Program-made: the position numbers and the translations under genes
Origin: an uncultured Pelagibacteraceae bacterium
GTDB lineage: Bacteria > Pseudomonadota > Alphaproteobacteria > Pelagibacterales > Pelagibacteraceae
Assembly: GCA_902607115.1 (NCBI GenBank)
Contig: CACLIZ010000001.1
Span: 1 to 64,000, forward strand
Length of the DNA stretch: 64,000 bases
Reading direction: 5' to 3'
Notes under the pieces: generated by a model
The model's input: only the letters and a program-made list of their open reading frames with translations
Told to the model about the DNA's origin: nothing
The model's database searches: none
Part shown: positions 1-12,178 of the stretch, piece after piece
Layout of the letters: each line of letters opens with the position of its first letter
Numbering within the stretch: position 1 is the first letter of the stretch

Positions 1-101
1 TTCCATATTGTACAAATATGTCTACAGCCTATGCTTTTCTAGAGGCGATCAAATCTCTTAAATCCAAAAAACTATCTGTAAAATCACTTCAGGATAAATA
101 A
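1..101 (+). CDS. C-terminal fragment of an unidentified protein (…PYCTNMSTAYAFLEAIKSLKSKKLSVKSLQDK*), truncated by window start
   Basis: Open frame from the window edge to TAA at 99-101, overlapping the next ATG at 101. Confidence 0.6.
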   Translation, partial: PYCTNMSTAYAFLEAIKSLKSKKLSVKSLQDK

Positions 102-544
102 TGTCTATTGTATTTGAAATTGGTATTACTGAAAAAAACAATCAAGAAATACAAAAAAAAGAAACTATTGAAGTAGTCGCTTCTAAAGGAATTATTGGAG
201 ATAGATATTTTCATGATTTCAATGGCGACAGGGAACAAATTACTTTAATCGAAAGTGAAAATATTGATTACTACAACAAAAATTTCAACACTAACTTTAA
301 CTATTTAGATTTTAGAAGAAATATAGTTACAAAAGATATTGAATTAAATAGTTTAATAGGCAAAACTATTAAGGTCGGTAAAATTAAATTAAAAGTTAAT
401 GATTTATGTAGACCTTGTAAAAATCTACAAAATAGACTTGGGGAAAGTAATATTATTAAAGAATTTTTAAAACGAGGAGGTTTAAGATGTGAAATTCTTA
501 CTTCCGGTTTCATAAATGTTGGGGATAAAATAATTAACTTATGA
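101..544 (+). CDS. MOSC domain-containing protein
   Basis: 147 aa; MOSC-like motifs (GDRYFHDFNG, FRRNIVTKDIELNSLIGK, LCRPCKNLQ). Confidence 0.8.
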   Translation: MSIVFEIGITEKNNQEIQKKETIEVVASKGIIGDRYFHDFNGDREQITLIESENIDYYNKNFNTNFNYLDFRRNIVTKDIELNSLIGKTIKVGKIKLKVNDLCRPCKNLQNRLGESNIIKEFLKRGGLRCEILTSGFINVGDKIINL

Positions 545-645
545 ATAAAAAAATACTTCTTTTTGGTGCAATTATATTGCTTATTGAGTTATCCGGACAT
601 GGGATTATAGCATCATTGTATAGACTTTTGGTATCAGTAAATTAA
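541..645 (+). CDS. 34-aa hydrophobic small protein MNKKILLFGAIILLIELSGHGIIASLYRLLVSVN
   Basis: ATG overlaps the upstream stop (ATGA), KK plus a hydrophobic segment; below the length cutoff of the supplied ORF track. Confidence 0.45.
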   Translation: MNKKILLFGAIILLIELSGHGIIASLYRLLVSVN

Positions 646-1304
646 TCTACTTTCCAATCTGTTTTGAAAGTAACATAATTTACCTGAAGACATCTTCTTT
701 CTTTTTTAATATCTTTTTTTTCCATACCATGCCATGTATTTGGTCCACTTGAGAAAAAGTATCCATAATTATCTTTATAGGGAAGAGTTTTAACTTTATT
801 TAGATTGTTATCATAAAAATCAGTGCCTAAATCTTCTTTTTCATTGTGCTTATTTACAAATAACAAACATGACATAAGTTTTTCTTTAATATCGCAATGA
901 GGCTTGAGCCAAAAACCTTGTCGATCACAAATAACTTCTACTCTTACATAAGAATTGGATAGATCTTTTCCTGTTAATTCAGAAACTTTTTTAGTTGTTT
1001 CTTTGCTTTGAAGTTCATTAATAAATTTTGTTAAGTGTGGAAAATTATTTGAATTTTCTTTTGTTATAAAACATCTAAATTTTAGTGCCCTACCGCCATC
1101 AACAATTCCTTGCCTAAAATTTCCTTCTCCACCATCAATAGCTCTAGTGCCATCATAATTAAGATTATGCTCTACTGGATTATCTATATCTGCTGTAATA
1201 ATTTCATTTATTTGCTCATCAGTTAAGGGCTGATTTAGCTCCCAATGAATAAATGGGTCCTCAAATTTTTTTGAATTATTATTTATAGAATTTAAGAATG
1301 ACAT
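642..1304 (-). CDS. 2OG-Fe(II) oxygenase-like protein
   Basis: 220 aa; HCD-like motif (LKPHCDIKEK) with downstream TWHGMEKK and a DSBH-like pattern. Confidence 0.55.
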   Translation of the reverse strand: MSFLNSINNNSKKFEDPFIHWELNQPLTDEQINEIITADIDNPVEHNLNYDGTRAIDGGEGNFRQGIVDGGRALKFRCFITKENSNNFPHLTKFINELQSKETTKKVSELTGKDLSNSYVRVEVICDRQGFWLKPHCDIKEKLMSCLLFVNKHNEKEDLGTDFYDNNLNKVKTLPYKDNYGYFFSSGPNTWHGMEKKDIKKERRCLQVNYVTFKTDWKVD

Positions 1305-2242
1305 TATGATAATTTTTCTTTTATTTGTTTAGCTATTCTATTTGTTTCATCTAATTTTTCATAGTTCCAAGTATCTAATTCATTCCCTAATTTTCTAATT
1401 ATATTCATGCCTTCTAATAAATTTCTAAATTTTTGAAATCTTTTATCACTCCTTGCAGCTGGCATCATTGCGACATAAAGAGGTTTTCCAGTAAGTGCGG
1501 CCTCTGAAATCATAGAGCTTGAATCGCACGTAACAATTATATACTTAGCTAACGCTAAACTTGAAAGATAAGCCTGTTTATCAACTGTATCTACTATTAA
1601 TTGATTTTTACCAAAATATTCTTTCGCAAACTGAATAATTTTTTCAGGCGTTCGATTTGATGGAATAACAATTAATTGTAAATTTTTTTCAAGAATTTGT
1701 TTATTAATTTTTGAAAAGATCTGGATAATATTATCATTACTATATTTATAGTATTTTGTTGGTCCCCCTAAAATCAAAGTTAAAACATCTTTTTCTTTTT
1801 CAATTTTATTTTCCAAATAATCTTTGGCCTCTTCAATTTCATTTATTGTAAGATAATGAATTGCACCTTTTGATATTATAACGTTGGACCCATGTATACT
1901 ATCGTGATCAGGTGCTATAACAAAGTCAAAATATTTTGGAGAAACTTTTGGATTTTGTATATGAATATTTACAATTTTCTTATTTGAATTTTTTTTAAGA
2001 AAAATTGATGGAATAATACTTTTTCTTCCACAAGAAATTATCACATCGTAATCTTTATTTATTTGATTTTTGAATACAAATTTTTTCTTAGGAGTAAGAG
2101 AGGGAGGAATTAGATTCCAAGGAATGTTTAATTCAATTTTTTCGTGAAAATAATCTAAATCAAGAGCTTTGGCTAATCCCTCAACTTGACTTATCATCCC
2201 ATGCAATCCTTCTGTTAATAATAAACCTTTTAATTTACTCAT
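1304..2242 (-). CDS. ELM1/GtrOC1-family putative glycosyltransferase
   Basis: 312 aa; motifs HIQNPKV, LILGGPTKYYKY, VTCDSSSMISEAALTGKP. Confidence 0.75.
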   Translation of the reverse strand: MSKLKGLLLTEGLHGMISQVEGLAKALDLDYFHEKIELNIPWNLIPPSLTPKKKFVFKNQINKDYDVIISCGRKSIIPSIFLKKNSNKKIVNIHIQNPKVSPKYFDFVIAPDHDSIHGSNVIISKGAIHYLTINEIEEAKDYLENKIEKEKDVLTLILGGPTKYYKYSNDNIIQIFSKINKQILEKNLQLIVIPSNRTPEKIIQFAKEYFGKNQLIVDTVDKQAYLSSLALAKYIIVTCDSSSMISEAALTGKPLYVAMMPAARSDKRFQKFRNLLEGMNIIRKLGNELDTWNYEKLDETNRIAKQIKEKLS

Positions 2243-2248
2243 TAATTA

Positions 2249-2256
2249 CTATATAG
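2249..2256. promoter_or_regulatory. CTATATAG palindrome, candidate shared symmetric -10 for divergent ELM1-like gene and trxB
   Basis: Perfect 8-bp palindrome at the centre of the 21-bp divergent intergenic region 2243-2263. Confidence 0.4.
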
Positions 2257-2263
2257 ACATCGT

Positions 2264-3208
2264 ATGACACAAAATCCAACTAAACATACAAAAGTGTTAA
2301 TAATTGGATCGGGACCAGCTGGTTACACAGCGGCGGTTTATGCTGCTAGAGCAATGCTAAAGCCTATTCTAGTTCATGGGATTGAGCCGGGTGGACAATT
2401 GACAACAACAACTGATGTTGAAAATTATCCAGGTTTTGCTCAAGTAATTCAAGGTCCTTGGTTGATGGATCAAATGAAAGAGCAGGCCCAAGCTGTTGGA
2501 ACAGAAATGATACAAGATCATATTAAGTCAGTTGATTTAAAAAAAACACCATTCCAAGCTGTTGGTGATAGTGGCCAGATGTATACGGCTGACTCAATAA
2601 TTATTTCTACAGGAGCTCAGGCAAGATGGTTAAATATTGAGTCTGAACAAAAATTTAGAGGATTTGGTGTTTCGGCATGTGCAACATGTGATGGATTTTT
2701 CTTTAAAGATAAAACTGTTGCTGTTGTAGGTGGTGGAAATGCTGCAGTCGAAGAAGCAATGTTTCTTACAAAATTTGCATCAAAAGTTCAATTAATTCAC
2801 AGAAGAGACTCTTTAAGGGCTGAGAAAATGCTCCAAAGCAAATTAATGGCTAACAAAAAAATTGAAATTATTTGGGATAGTGTTGTTGAAGAAGTTATTG
2901 GAGAAAATGATCCTAAAAATGTTAAGGGATTAAAAATTAAAAATGTAAAAACGAATAAAATTGATGAATTAAAAATTGATGGACTATTTATTGCAATTGG
3001 ACATGATCCGGCAACTCAACTATTTAAAGATCAATTAGATATGGATAAAGAGGGCTATTTAACAACAAAATCAGACTCTACTGAAACTAATATACCAGGT
3101 GTTTTTGCTGCGGGAGATGTTAAAGACAAAATCTTTAGACAGGCTGTAACTGCTGCAGGAATGGGTTGTATGGCGGCTCTTGAAGCTGAAAAATTTTTAT
3201 CCCACTAA
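2264..3208 (+). CDS. trxB: Thioredoxin-disulfide reductase
   Basis: 314 aa; GSGPAGYTAAVYAARA, CATCDGFFFKDK redox motif, GVFAAGDVKDK. Confidence 0.97.
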   Translation: MTQNPTKHTKVLIIGSGPAGYTAAVYAARAMLKPILVHGIEPGGQLTTTTDVENYPGFAQVIQGPWLMDQMKEQAQAVGTEMIQDHIKSVDLKKTPFQAVGDSGQMYTADSIIISTGAQARWLNIESEQKFRGFGVSACATCDGFFFKDKTVAVVGGGNAAVEEAMFLTKFASKVQLIHRRDSLRAEKMLQSKLMANKKIEIIWDSVVEEVIGENDPKNVKGLKIKNVKTNKIDELKIDGLFIAIGHDPATQLFKDQLDMDKEGYLTTKSDSTETNIPGVFAAGDVKDKIFRQAVTAAGMGCMAALEAEKFLSH

Positions 3209-3212
3209 GGCT

Positions 3213-4235
3213 ATGAGTGAAAAAGTATTTTTAACAGGAATTAGTGGATGGATTGCAAAACATACTGCAATAGAATTATTAAATTCAGGCTATGAAGTTC
3301 TTGGAACAGTTAGAAACAGCAATTTAATTGAGCAAACAAAAGAAACTTTAAGTAAATATGCTTCAATAGATAAATTGTCATTCGTTGAACTGGATCTTTT
3401 AAAAGATGATGGATGGAATGAGGCAGTAAAAGGGTGCAAATATATAATGCACATTGCTTCTCCTTTTCCTATGAAAGTTTCAAATAATAGAGATAGTTTA
3501 TTGCCAGTTGCTGTAGATGGAACTTTAAGAGTTTTAAATGCTGGTTTAAACGCTGGTGTAGAACAAATAATTAAAACTTCTTCTATCGTCGCAATGTTTA
3601 GAAAACCTAATAGAAGTAATCCTTATTCATTTGGAGAAAATGATTGGACTGATGAAAATTGGGTTGAGGGAGTAAATGATTATTTTTTATCAAAAACTAA
3701 AGCTGAAAGAATTGCTTGGGAGTTTATGGAAAACAAAGGATTAAAAAATAAATTAACAGTAATTAATCCTGGTGGGGTATTTGGTGATGCACTAGATAAA
3801 AAAGGTGGTACATCTATCGAATATGTAAGACAATTTATGAAAGGTAAATTTCCAGGAGCACCTAAATTTGCAGTTTTAATTTCTGATGTTAAAGATATAG
3901 CAAAAGCACATGTTGCCTGCATTGGAAATAATAAAGTTGGTGGAAGAAGATTAATTGTTGGTAAAGAAGTAAAAAAACTAGTTGAATTATCTCAATTGAT
4001 GGCAGAAGCGATGCCTGAATATTCAAAAAAACTTCCCAAAAAAGAACTGCCAAATTTTATGGTTAAATTAATAAGTTATTTAGACTCAAGTGCTAAAACA
4101 ATGATACCTGACCTTGGAATTGTAATGCAAACTGACACAACATATGCCGAAGAATTATTAGGTTTTAAATTTAAACCTGCAAAAGGTTGTATATCTGAGA
4201 ATGCTAAATCAGTTGTAAGACTTGGTTTAGTTTAA
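3213..4235 (+). CDS. NAD-dependent epimerase/dihydroflavonol 4-reductase family protein
   Basis: TGISGWIAKHTAIELL, IMHIASPFP, Y-x3-K (YFLSKTKAE). The ORF track start at 3180 lies inside trxB; ATG at 3213 is more likely. Confidence 0.88.
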   Translation: MSEKVFLTGISGWIAKHTAIELLNSGYEVLGTVRNSNLIEQTKETLSKYASIDKLSFVELDLLKDDGWNEAVKGCKYIMHIASPFPMKVSNNRDSLLPVAVDGTLRVLNAGLNAGVEQIIKTSSIVAMFRKPNRSNPYSFGENDWTDENWVEGVNDYFLSKTKAERIAWEFMENKGLKNKLTVINPGGVFGDALDKKGGTSIEYVRQFMKGKFPGAPKFAVLISDVKDIAKAHVACIGNNKVGGRRLIVGKEVKKLVELSQLMAEAMPEYSKKLPKKELPNFMVKLISYLDSSAKTMIPDLGIVMQTDTTYAEELLGFKFKPAKGCISENAKSVVRLGLV

Positions 4236-4257
4236 ATTTAAAGACAGTTTTAATTAA

Positions 4258-5469
<1,212 letters not shown>

Positions 5470-5493
5470 TTAATTTAATACCTTCTTTACTTT

Positions 5494-7668
5494 ATGGAAA
5501 ATACTTATCAAGACTTAATTACAGAAATTCAGAGCAGAAATCCACAAGTTGCAGGTAAACTTGAGGGTGGCAAGAAGTTTAAACTTATTACAGATTTTAA
5601 GCCGGCTGGAGATCAGCCAGATGCAATAAAAAAACTAGTTGGTTCTGCAAAAAAAGGTGAATTTAATCAGGTTCTGCTTGGAGTAACGGGATCAGGAAAA
5701 ACATTCTCTATGGCTAAAGTCATTGAAGAAACTAATCGACCAGCGCTAATTCTTGCACCAAATAAAACTTTGGCTGCTCAACTTTATGGAGAAATGAAAA
5801 CATTTTTTCCAGAAAATGCAGTGGAGTATTTTGTTTCTTATTACGATTACTACACGCCTGAAGCATATGTGCCAAGATCAGATACTTACATAGAAAAAGA
5901 AGCATCTATCAATGAACAAATAGATAGAATGAGGCACTCAGCTACAAGATCTCTATTGGAAAGAGATGATGTTATTATAGTCGCTAGTGTTTCCTGTATT
6001 TACGGTTTAGGATCTGTCGAAGCTTATAGCAAGATGACCTTGGCTATAAAAAAAAACTACGATTACGATAGAGAACAAATAATAAGATCATTAGTAGCAT
6101 TACAGTATAAAAGAAACGATCAAAATTTTTACAGAGGAACATTTAGAGCAAGAGGAGAATATCTGGAAATTTTTCCTAGCCATTTGGAAGATAGAGCTTG
6201 GAGATTATCTTTGTTTGGCAAAAAATTAGAAAATATAGAAGAATTTGATCCATTAACAGGAGATACAATTAAATCTCTTAACGTAATAAAAATTTATGCA
6301 AATAGTCATTACATAACTCCAAAACCAACCATAGAACAAGCAATCTTAAAAATTAGAAAAGAATTAGAAATAACTTTAAAAAAATTCAAACAAGAAAATA
6401 AGTTGCTTGAAGCTCAAAGGCTGGAGGAAAGAACAAAATTTGATTTAGAGATGATTGAAGCAACAGGATCATGTGCCGGTATTGAAAATTATTCAAGATT
6501 TTTATCTGGAAGAAAGCCAGGAGAGCCACCCCCTACTTTATTTGAATATTTTCCAGATAATACTCTAATATTTGTTGACGAAAGCCATGTTACAGTTCCT
6601 CAATTAAATGGGATGTTCAAAGGAGACAGATCAAGAAAAAGTACTTTAGCAGAATATGGTTTTAGACTTCCATCATGTATGGATAATAGGCCTCTTAAGT
6701 TTGAAGAATGGGACGCAATGAGAACTCAAACAGTATTTGTATCTGCAACACCAGGGCCATGGGAGCTTGATCAAACTAAAGGAAAATATATTGATCAAGT
6801 GATAAGACCTACAGGTTTAATAGATCCACCTGTTGAAATTAGACCTGCAAAAAATCAGGTTGATGATTTAATGCACGAATGTAAAGAGGTGGTTAAAAAT
6901 AATAATCGAATATTAATTACTACGTTAACAAAAAAAATGGCAGAGGATTTAACAGAATATCTTCACGAAAATGGAATTAAAGTCAGATATCTACATTCTG
7001 ATATCGACACATTGGAAAGAATAGAAATAATGAGAGACTTAAGAATGGGTGTATTTGATGTTTTGGTTGGAATAAACTTGCTTAGAGAAGGTCTTGATAT
7101 TCCTGAGTGTGCACTAGTTGGTATTTTGGATGCTGATAAAGAAGGCTTCTTGAGATCCGAAACATCTCTAATTCAAACTATTGGTAGAGCTGCTAGAAAT
7201 GTAGATGGAAAAGTAATTCTGTATGCTGATAAAGAAACAAAAAGCATTAAAAAAGCAGTAAGTGAAACAAATAGAAGAAGAGAAATTCAATTAGCTTATA
7301 ACAAGAAAAATAATATAGATGCTAAATCTGTTAAAAAAGAAATATCTGATATTTTAAAAAGTGTTTATGAAAAAGACTATGTTCAAGTAAGTGAAGGTTC
7401 TAATGTAGGTGGCAACCTTAAGAAGCATTTAAAAGCCTTAAATAAAAAAATGAAAGATGCGGCATCAAATTTAGAATTTGAAGAAGCTGCAAAAATTAGA
7501 GATGAAATAAGAAAGCTAGAAAGCAGTGAATTAGAAATTACTTTAAATCCTAAAGTTAAACAGTATGATTTAAAAAATAAACTTTATCCTAAAGGTAGAT
7601 CTACATTGGGAATGCCTGGAACAAAAGTTACAAAAAAAAGAGATAAAAAATGGAAGCAAAGAAAATAA
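5494..7668 (+). CDS. uvrB: Excinuclease ABC subunit UvrB
   Basis: 724 aa; [31 protein letters not shown]-terminal UVR motif. Confidence 0.98.
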   Translation: MENTYQDLITEIQSRNPQVAGKLEGGKKFKLITDFKPAGDQPDAIKKLVGSAKKGEFNQVLLGVTGSGKTFSMAKVIEETNRPALILAPNKTLAAQLYGEMKTFFPENAVEYFVSYYDYYTPEAYVPRSDTYIEKEASINEQIDRMRHSATRSLLERDDVIIVASVSCIYGLGSVEAYSKMTLAIKKNYDYDREQIIRSLVALQYKRNDQNFYRGTFRARGEYLEIFPSHLEDRAWRLSLFGKKLENIEEFDPLTGDTIKSLNVIKIYANSHYITPKPTIEQAILKIRKELEITLKKFKQENKLLEAQRLEERTKFDLEMIEATGSCAGIENYSRFLSGRKPGEPPPTLFEYFPDNTLIFVDESHVTVPQLNGMFKGDRSRKSTLAEYGFRLPSCMDNRPLKFEEWDAMRTQTVFVSATPGPWELDQTKGKYIDQVIRPTGLIDPPVEIRPAKNQVDDLMHECKEVVKNNNRILITTLTKKMAEDLTEYLHENGIKVRYLHSDIDTLERIEIMRDLRMGVFDVLVGINLLREGLDIPECALVGILDADKEGFLRSETSLIQTIGRAARNVDGKVILYADKETKSIKKAVSETNRRREIQLAYNKKNNIDAKSVKKEISDILKSVYEKDYVQVSEGSNVGGNLKKHLKALNKKMKDAASNLEFEEAAKIRDEIRKLESSELEITLNPKVKQYDLKNKLYPKGRSTLGMPGTKVTKKRDKKWKQRK

Positions 7669-8405
7669 TTATAACTGGAGGAGCAACAAGAATTGGAGCA
7701 GCTATAGCAAAGAAATTATCTGGCCCAAATAAAGAAATAATAATTCATTATAATAAATCAAAATCTAAAGCTGAAAATTTAAAAAAAATATTAACAAAAA
7801 ATGGTACAAAGATTTATTTAATTAAGGGAGATTTAAGCAAAGAAACAGATGTAATTAAAATTATAAAATTTGCAAAATTAAAACTAAAACATTTTGATTG
7901 CCTGATTAATAACGCTTCTCTTTTTGAAAATGATAAATTAGAAAATTTTACAACTAAAAGCTGGGGTAAGCATTTAAGAACAAATCTTAGAACACCCGCT
8001 TTATTATCAAAGGAGTTTGCAAAAAATATTAAGGGAAAAAATAACAATATTATTAATATTATTGATCAAAGAGTATTTAAATTAACGCCTTATTTCTTTT
8101 CATACACTATAAGTAAAACTGGCCTTTATACTTTAACAAAAACTATTGCTATGAGCTTAGCACCTAATATCAGAGTAAATGGAATAGCTCCAGGACCAAC
8201 AATTAAAAATAAAAGACAGTCACAGAAACACTTTAAGAAGCAATACTTAGCCACACCTTTGAAAAGACAAGTTGATGTAGAACATATATGCAATGCGGTT
8301 GACTTTTTTATAAAAAATGGATCTATTACTGGTCAAGTAATAGCTATTGATAGTGGTCAAAATCTGAACTGGCAAACACCAGATATTATGAATGGAAAAG
8401 AATGA
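7650..8405 (+). CDS. SDR-family oxidoreductase, pteridine reductase/FolM-like
   Basis: 251 aa; [30 protein letters not shown]; overlaps/adjoins folB. Confidence 0.75.
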   Translation: MEAKKIIITGGATRIGAAIAKKLSGPNKEIIIHYNKSKSKAENLKKILTKNGTKIYLIKGDLSKETDVIKIIKFAKLKLKHFDCLINNASLFENDKLENFTTKSWGKHLRTNLRTPALLSKEFAKNIKGKNNNIINIIDQRVFKLTPYFFSYTISKTGLYTLTKTIAMSLAPNIRVNGIAPGPTIKNKRQSQKHFKKQYLATPLKRQVDVEHICNAVDFFIKNGSITGQVIAIDSGQNLNWQTPDIMNGKE

Positions 8406-8827
8406 AAAGAAATAATTTTAATGTTGTAAGAATAGAAAAAAATAAAAAATTATTTAATTACGAAAAAAAAGTTTTGATTAAAGAACTTATTTTAGATTTA
8501 AAAATTGGGTATTACGATTTTGAAAAAGAAAAAACTCAAAAAGTAAAGTTTTCTCTTGAAATTGATTACGAAGATAAAAAACCTTCAAATGATAAAGACT
8601 TGAAATCGATAGTTAACTATTCAAGAATTGTAAAATTAATAAAAAAACTTGTTAAAAATAAACATTATAACTTTCTAGAAACTTTGGCTGAAGATGTGTT
8701 TGACGAGTTATTTAAAGACAAAAGAATTGATAAAATTAGTCTTCGAATTGAGAAATTAGAAATTATGAAAGAATGTTCTTCTGTTGGAATTCAGATTTCT
8801 AAAAAAAGAAGTTATGGTCAACTCTGA
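8402..8827 (+). CDS. folB: Dihydroneopterin aldolase
   Basis: 141 aa; [41 protein letters not shown] pattern of FolB. Confidence 0.8.
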   Translation: MKRNNFNVVRIEKNKKLFNYEKKVLIKELILDLKIGYYDFEKEKTQKVKFSLEIDYEDKKPSNDKDLKSIVNYSRIVKLIKKLVKNKHYNFLETLAEDVFDELFKDKRIDKISLRIEKLEIMKECSSVGIQISKKRSYGQL

Positions 8828-10649
8828 TATCGGTAAAGAAATAATTAAAAAAGAAATACCTTTAATTCCTAAACTTCCAGGTGTTTACAGAATGTTAAAT
8901 GCAAAAAATGAAGTTTTGTATGTAGGAAAAGCCAAAAATCTTCCTAATAGACTAAAGAGTTATGTGTCAGATAAAAATCACATAATTAGAACTGAGAGAA
9001 TGTTGTCTCAAACAAAAAAAATTGAGATAACAACCACATCAAATGAAAGCGAAGCATTACTTTTAGAGGCAAATTTAATAAAAAAATTTAAACCAAGATA
9101 TAATATTTTATTAAGAGATGACAAATCATTTCCTTTTATTTTTATTGGAATTAAAGACAAATGGCCTCAAATAAAAAGACATAGAGGAAAAAAAAATAAG
9201 GAAGGCTTTTTTTTTGGTCCTTTTGCTTCAGCAGGATCAGCTAATTGGACGATTAAAATGATCCAAAAAATATTTCAATTAAGAGTATGCGATGACACTG
9301 TTTTCAAAAATAGAGAAAGACCATGTATATTATATCAAATCAAAAGGTGTTCCGGCCCATGTGTTGGTTTTGTAAATGAAAATGATTACAGAAAATCTGT
9401 AGAAGAAGCTTTAGAGTTTGTCTCTGGTAAATCTAGAAAAATTCAAAAAAACCTATCTTTTCAAATGGAAAAATCTAGCGAAGAATTAGATTTTGAGAAA
9501 GCTGCAATTTTAAGAGACAAAATAAAATCTCTAAATATTATACAATCATCACAAAGAATTAATGAAGCAAATCTTGTTGAGGCAGATGTAATTGCTGGCT
9601 ATAAAGAGTCTGGCAAAACATGTATTCAGGTTTTTTTTTATAGATCAAAACAAAACTGGGGCAACCAAGCATTTTTCCCAAAACATGATCCTGATGAGAA
9701 TTTAAATGAAATAATGAATTCTTTTGTATCTCAATTTTATGAAAATAAGAGTGTTCCTAGTTCAATAATTATAAGTGAAGAAATTAAAGAGAAAACATTA
9801 ATCGAAAAAACGCTTACAAAAAAAGAAGGCAAACAAATAAATATTTCAGTTGCAAAAAAAGGTTCAAAATTAAATGTTATAAATTTAGCAATTAAAAATG
9901 CCAAAGATAGCCTAAATAGAAAACTGTATGAAAGTCAAAATAATAAAGAATTATTTGAGGAAGTGGTTAATAAATTTAATTTAGAGAATAACATTAATTT
10001 AGTTGAAGTTTATGATAACAGTCATAACCAAGGGACAAATAGTGTTGGCGCTTTAATAACATATGGAGATGAAGGATTCGTTAAAAAAAGATATAGAAAA
10101 TTTAATATTAAAATTAAAAAAAACGAACAAGATGACTATGGAATGATAAGAGAAGTTCTTAATAGAAGATTTAAAAGAGCCGTACAGGAAAAAGATGGTT
10201 ATCTAACTATGCCTGACTTAGTTTTGATAGATGGTGGAAAAGGCCAATATTCTGTCGCAAGAGAAACAATGAATGAACTTGGACTTCATGATATTCCAAT
10301 AATTGCCATTGCTAAAGGAAAGTTTAGAAATAGAGGTAATGAAACCTTTTTTCACAATGGTAAAGAATTTAAATTTGAAAAAAATGACCCTACTCTTTTC
10401 TTTCTTCAAAGGATAAGGGATGAGGCGCATAGATTTGCTATTAGCGCACATAGAGCTAAACGAAAAAAAAGTATAAGCAAATCTCTTCTTGATCAAATAA
10501 ATGGCATTGGCTCTATAAGAAAAAGAGCTCTTTTAAACCACTTTGGCTCAGCAAGAGCCGTGGAATCTGCCAGTTTAGAGGAAATTAAATTAGTTGAAGG
10601 AGTAGAAGAAAAAGTTGCAAAAAAAATATATAATTTTTTCCACGAATGA
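8814..10649 (+). CDS. uvrC: Excinuclease ABC subunit UvrC
   Basis: GIY-YIG N-terminus ([29 protein letters not shown]), [11 protein letters not shown]-terminal HhH. Track start 8784; ATG at 8814 preferred. Confidence 0.97.
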   Translation: MVNSDIGKEIIKKEIPLIPKLPGVYRMLNAKNEVLYVGKAKNLPNRLKSYVSDKNHIIRTERMLSQTKKIEITTTSNESEALLLEANLIKKFKPRYNILLRDDKSFPFIFIGIKDKWPQIKRHRGKKNKEGFFFGPFASAGSANWTIKMIQKIFQLRVCDDTVFKNRERPCILYQIKRCSGPCVGFVNENDYRKSVEEALEFVSGKSRKIQKNLSFQMEKSSEELDFEKAAILRDKIKSLNIIQSSQRINEANLVEADVIAGYKESGKTCIQVFFYRSKQNWGNQAFFPKHDPDENLNEIMNSFVSQFYENKSVPSSIIISEEIKEKTLIEKTLTKKEGKQINISVAKKGSKLNVINLAIKNAKDSLNRKLYESQNNKELFEEVVNKFNLENNINLVEVYDNSHNQGTNSVGALITYGDEGFVKKRYRKFNIKIKKNEQDDYGMIREVLNRRFKRAVQEKDGYLTMPDLVLIDGGKGQYSVARETMNELGLHDIPIIAIAKGKFRNRGNETFFHNGKEFKFEKNDPTLFFLQRIRDEAHRFAISAHRAKRKKSISKSLLDQINGIGSIRKRALLNHFGSARAVESASLEEIKLVEGVEEKVAKKIYNFFHE

Positions 10650-11230
10650 AAATTAAAATACCAAATTATCTAACTATAGGTCGAATTATCATTGTTCCTA
10701 TTTTTGTAGTAGCCTACTATCTTCCAGGTTTTTATGGTGATTTAATTCCTTTTACCCTTTTTTTAATTGCTTCATTTACTGATTTTTTAGATGGACTGCT
10801 TGCAAGAATGTATAAAGAAGAATCAAAGCTTGGAGAACTTTTAGATCCAATAGCAGACAAAATTATTGTAGCAACAGCTTTGATTTTATTGGTGATGGAT
10901 AATACTATAAAAAATTATGAAGTTATTGCTGCCATAATAATTCTAACTAGAGAAATTTTAATTTCAGGATTAAGGGAGTTTTTGGCAAAAGGAAAAATAA
11001 TGCTTCCGGTTTCAAATCTTGCAAAATTAAAAACTTTTTTACAAATGACAGCTATTTCTATTCTTTTAACTGGAGAAACTGGAAACAGAATTGTAAATTT
11101 TCAAGATTATAATGCTCAAACAATAGGTATTATCTTATTGTGGTTATCTGCTTTTTTAACCTTATATACAGGCTATGATTATCTTAGAAAAGGAATTGAT
11201 CATGCAATTTCAGAGGATAATAAGTCTTAA
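10646..11230 (+). CDS. pgsA: CDP-diacylglycerol--glycerol-3-phosphate 3-phosphatidyltransferase
   Basis: 194 aa; CDP-alcohol phosphotransferase motif [27 protein letters not shown]. Confidence 0.95.
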   Translation: MKIKIPNYLTIGRIIIVPIFVVAYYLPGFYGDLIPFTLFLIASFTDFLDGLLARMYKEESKLGELLDPIADKIIVATALILLVMDNTIKNYEVIAAIIILTREILISGLREFLAKGKIMLPVSNLAKLKTFLQMTAISILLTGETGNRIVNFQDYNAQTIGIILLWLSAFLTLYTGYDYLRKGIDHAISEDNKS

Positions 11231-11231
11231 T

Positions 11232-12113
11232 TTAAGCTGCAGCTTTTTTTCTAACTAAAGATTGATAATTTTCGGATAAATCAATTATTGTATTACAGAC
11301 TTTAAATTTAAAATCTTGGATTTGAGAAACGGGTGTTACTTCTGCGGCTGTACCAGTCAAAAAACAGCCTTCAAATGTGCTCAGTTCATTGGGCGATATC
11401 TTTCTTTCTGATACTTTTATATTTTTAGATTTAGCAATATCAATTAATGTTCTTCTAGTTATACCATCCAAAAAACTATCTGGGATTGGAGTATGAAGAT
11501 TTCCATTTTTGTCTTTAAAAAAAACATTTGCACCTGTTGCCTCTGCTACGTTGCCTTCATGATCTAACATTAATGCATCGGTGTAACCATCCTTTTCGGC
11601 TTCATGTTTTGACAGTGTACAAATCATATACAAACCTGAGGCCTTTGTATCCCATGGTATAGTATTTGGTGCAGGTCTTCTCCACTTAGAGATATTAAGC
11701 TTTATTCCTTTTAGTTTTAAATTTGGATCAAAGTATGAGCCCCATTCCCAGGTTGCAATAGCTACATGAATTTTTGTTTGTTGAGCAGAAATTGCCATCA
11801 TTTCACTACCTCTCCATGCAACTGGTCTTATGTAACCATTTTGAACATTTTGAATTTTTACAATTTGTTTAGTAGCTGTGTTAATCTCATCTTCACTGAA
11901 TGGAATTTTAATACCCATTCTATTTGCAGAGTAAAAAAATCTTTTTGTATGCTCTTCTAATTTAAATATCTCACCATCATAAACTCTTAGACCTTCAAAT
12001 ACACAGCTAGCATAGTGAAGCCCATGGCTAAGCACATGTAATTTTACATTGTTCCAATCAACTAATTCGTTGTTGTACCAGATTTTGCCGTCTCTTTTAT
12101 CGTAGGGTATCAT
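11232..12113 (-). CDS. ilvE: Branched-chain amino acid aminotransferase
   Basis: YNNELVDWNNVKLHVLSHGLHYASCVFEGLRVY, AEATGANVFF. Start reassigned from 12167 to 12113 (MIPYDKRDGKIWY) because a promoter-like element lies between. Confidence 0.93.
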   Translation of the reverse strand: MIPYDKRDGKIWYNNELVDWNNVKLHVLSHGLHYASCVFEGLRVYDGEIFKLEEHTKRFFYSANRMGIKIPFSEDEINTATKQIVKIQNVQNGYIRPVAWRGSEMMAISAQQTKIHVAIATWEWGSYFDPNLKLKGIKLNISKWRRPAPNTIPWDTKASGLYMICTLSKHEAEKDGYTDALMLDHEGNVAEATGANVFFKDKNGNLHTPIPDSFLDGITRRTLIDIAKSKNIKVSERKISPNELSTFEGCFLTGTAAEVTPVSQIQDFKFKVCNTIIDLSENYQSLVRKKAAA

Positions 12114-12125
12114 TAAAAAATTAAA

Positions 12126-12154
12126 AAAATATCTTTCTATATATATTATGTCAA
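12126..12154 (-). promoter_or_regulatory. Candidate sigma70 promoter for ilvE (TTGACA-N17-TATTTT on minus strand)
   Basis: TGTCAA at 12149-12154 read on minus = perfect -35; 17-nt spacer; -10 TATTTT. Confidence 0.5.
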
Positions 12155-12178
12155 TATAACTTACCAATATAAATAATT

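Noticed and set aside
3180-3212. Upstream extension of the epimerase-like ORF
   Set aside because: Lies within trxB; the extra residues MKLKNFYPTKA do not fit the family and ATG 3213 directly precedes the nucleotide-binding motif.
4236-4257. Rho-independent terminator between the convergent epimerase-like and aminotransferase genes
   Set aside because: AT-rich gap without a credible GC stem followed by U-tract.
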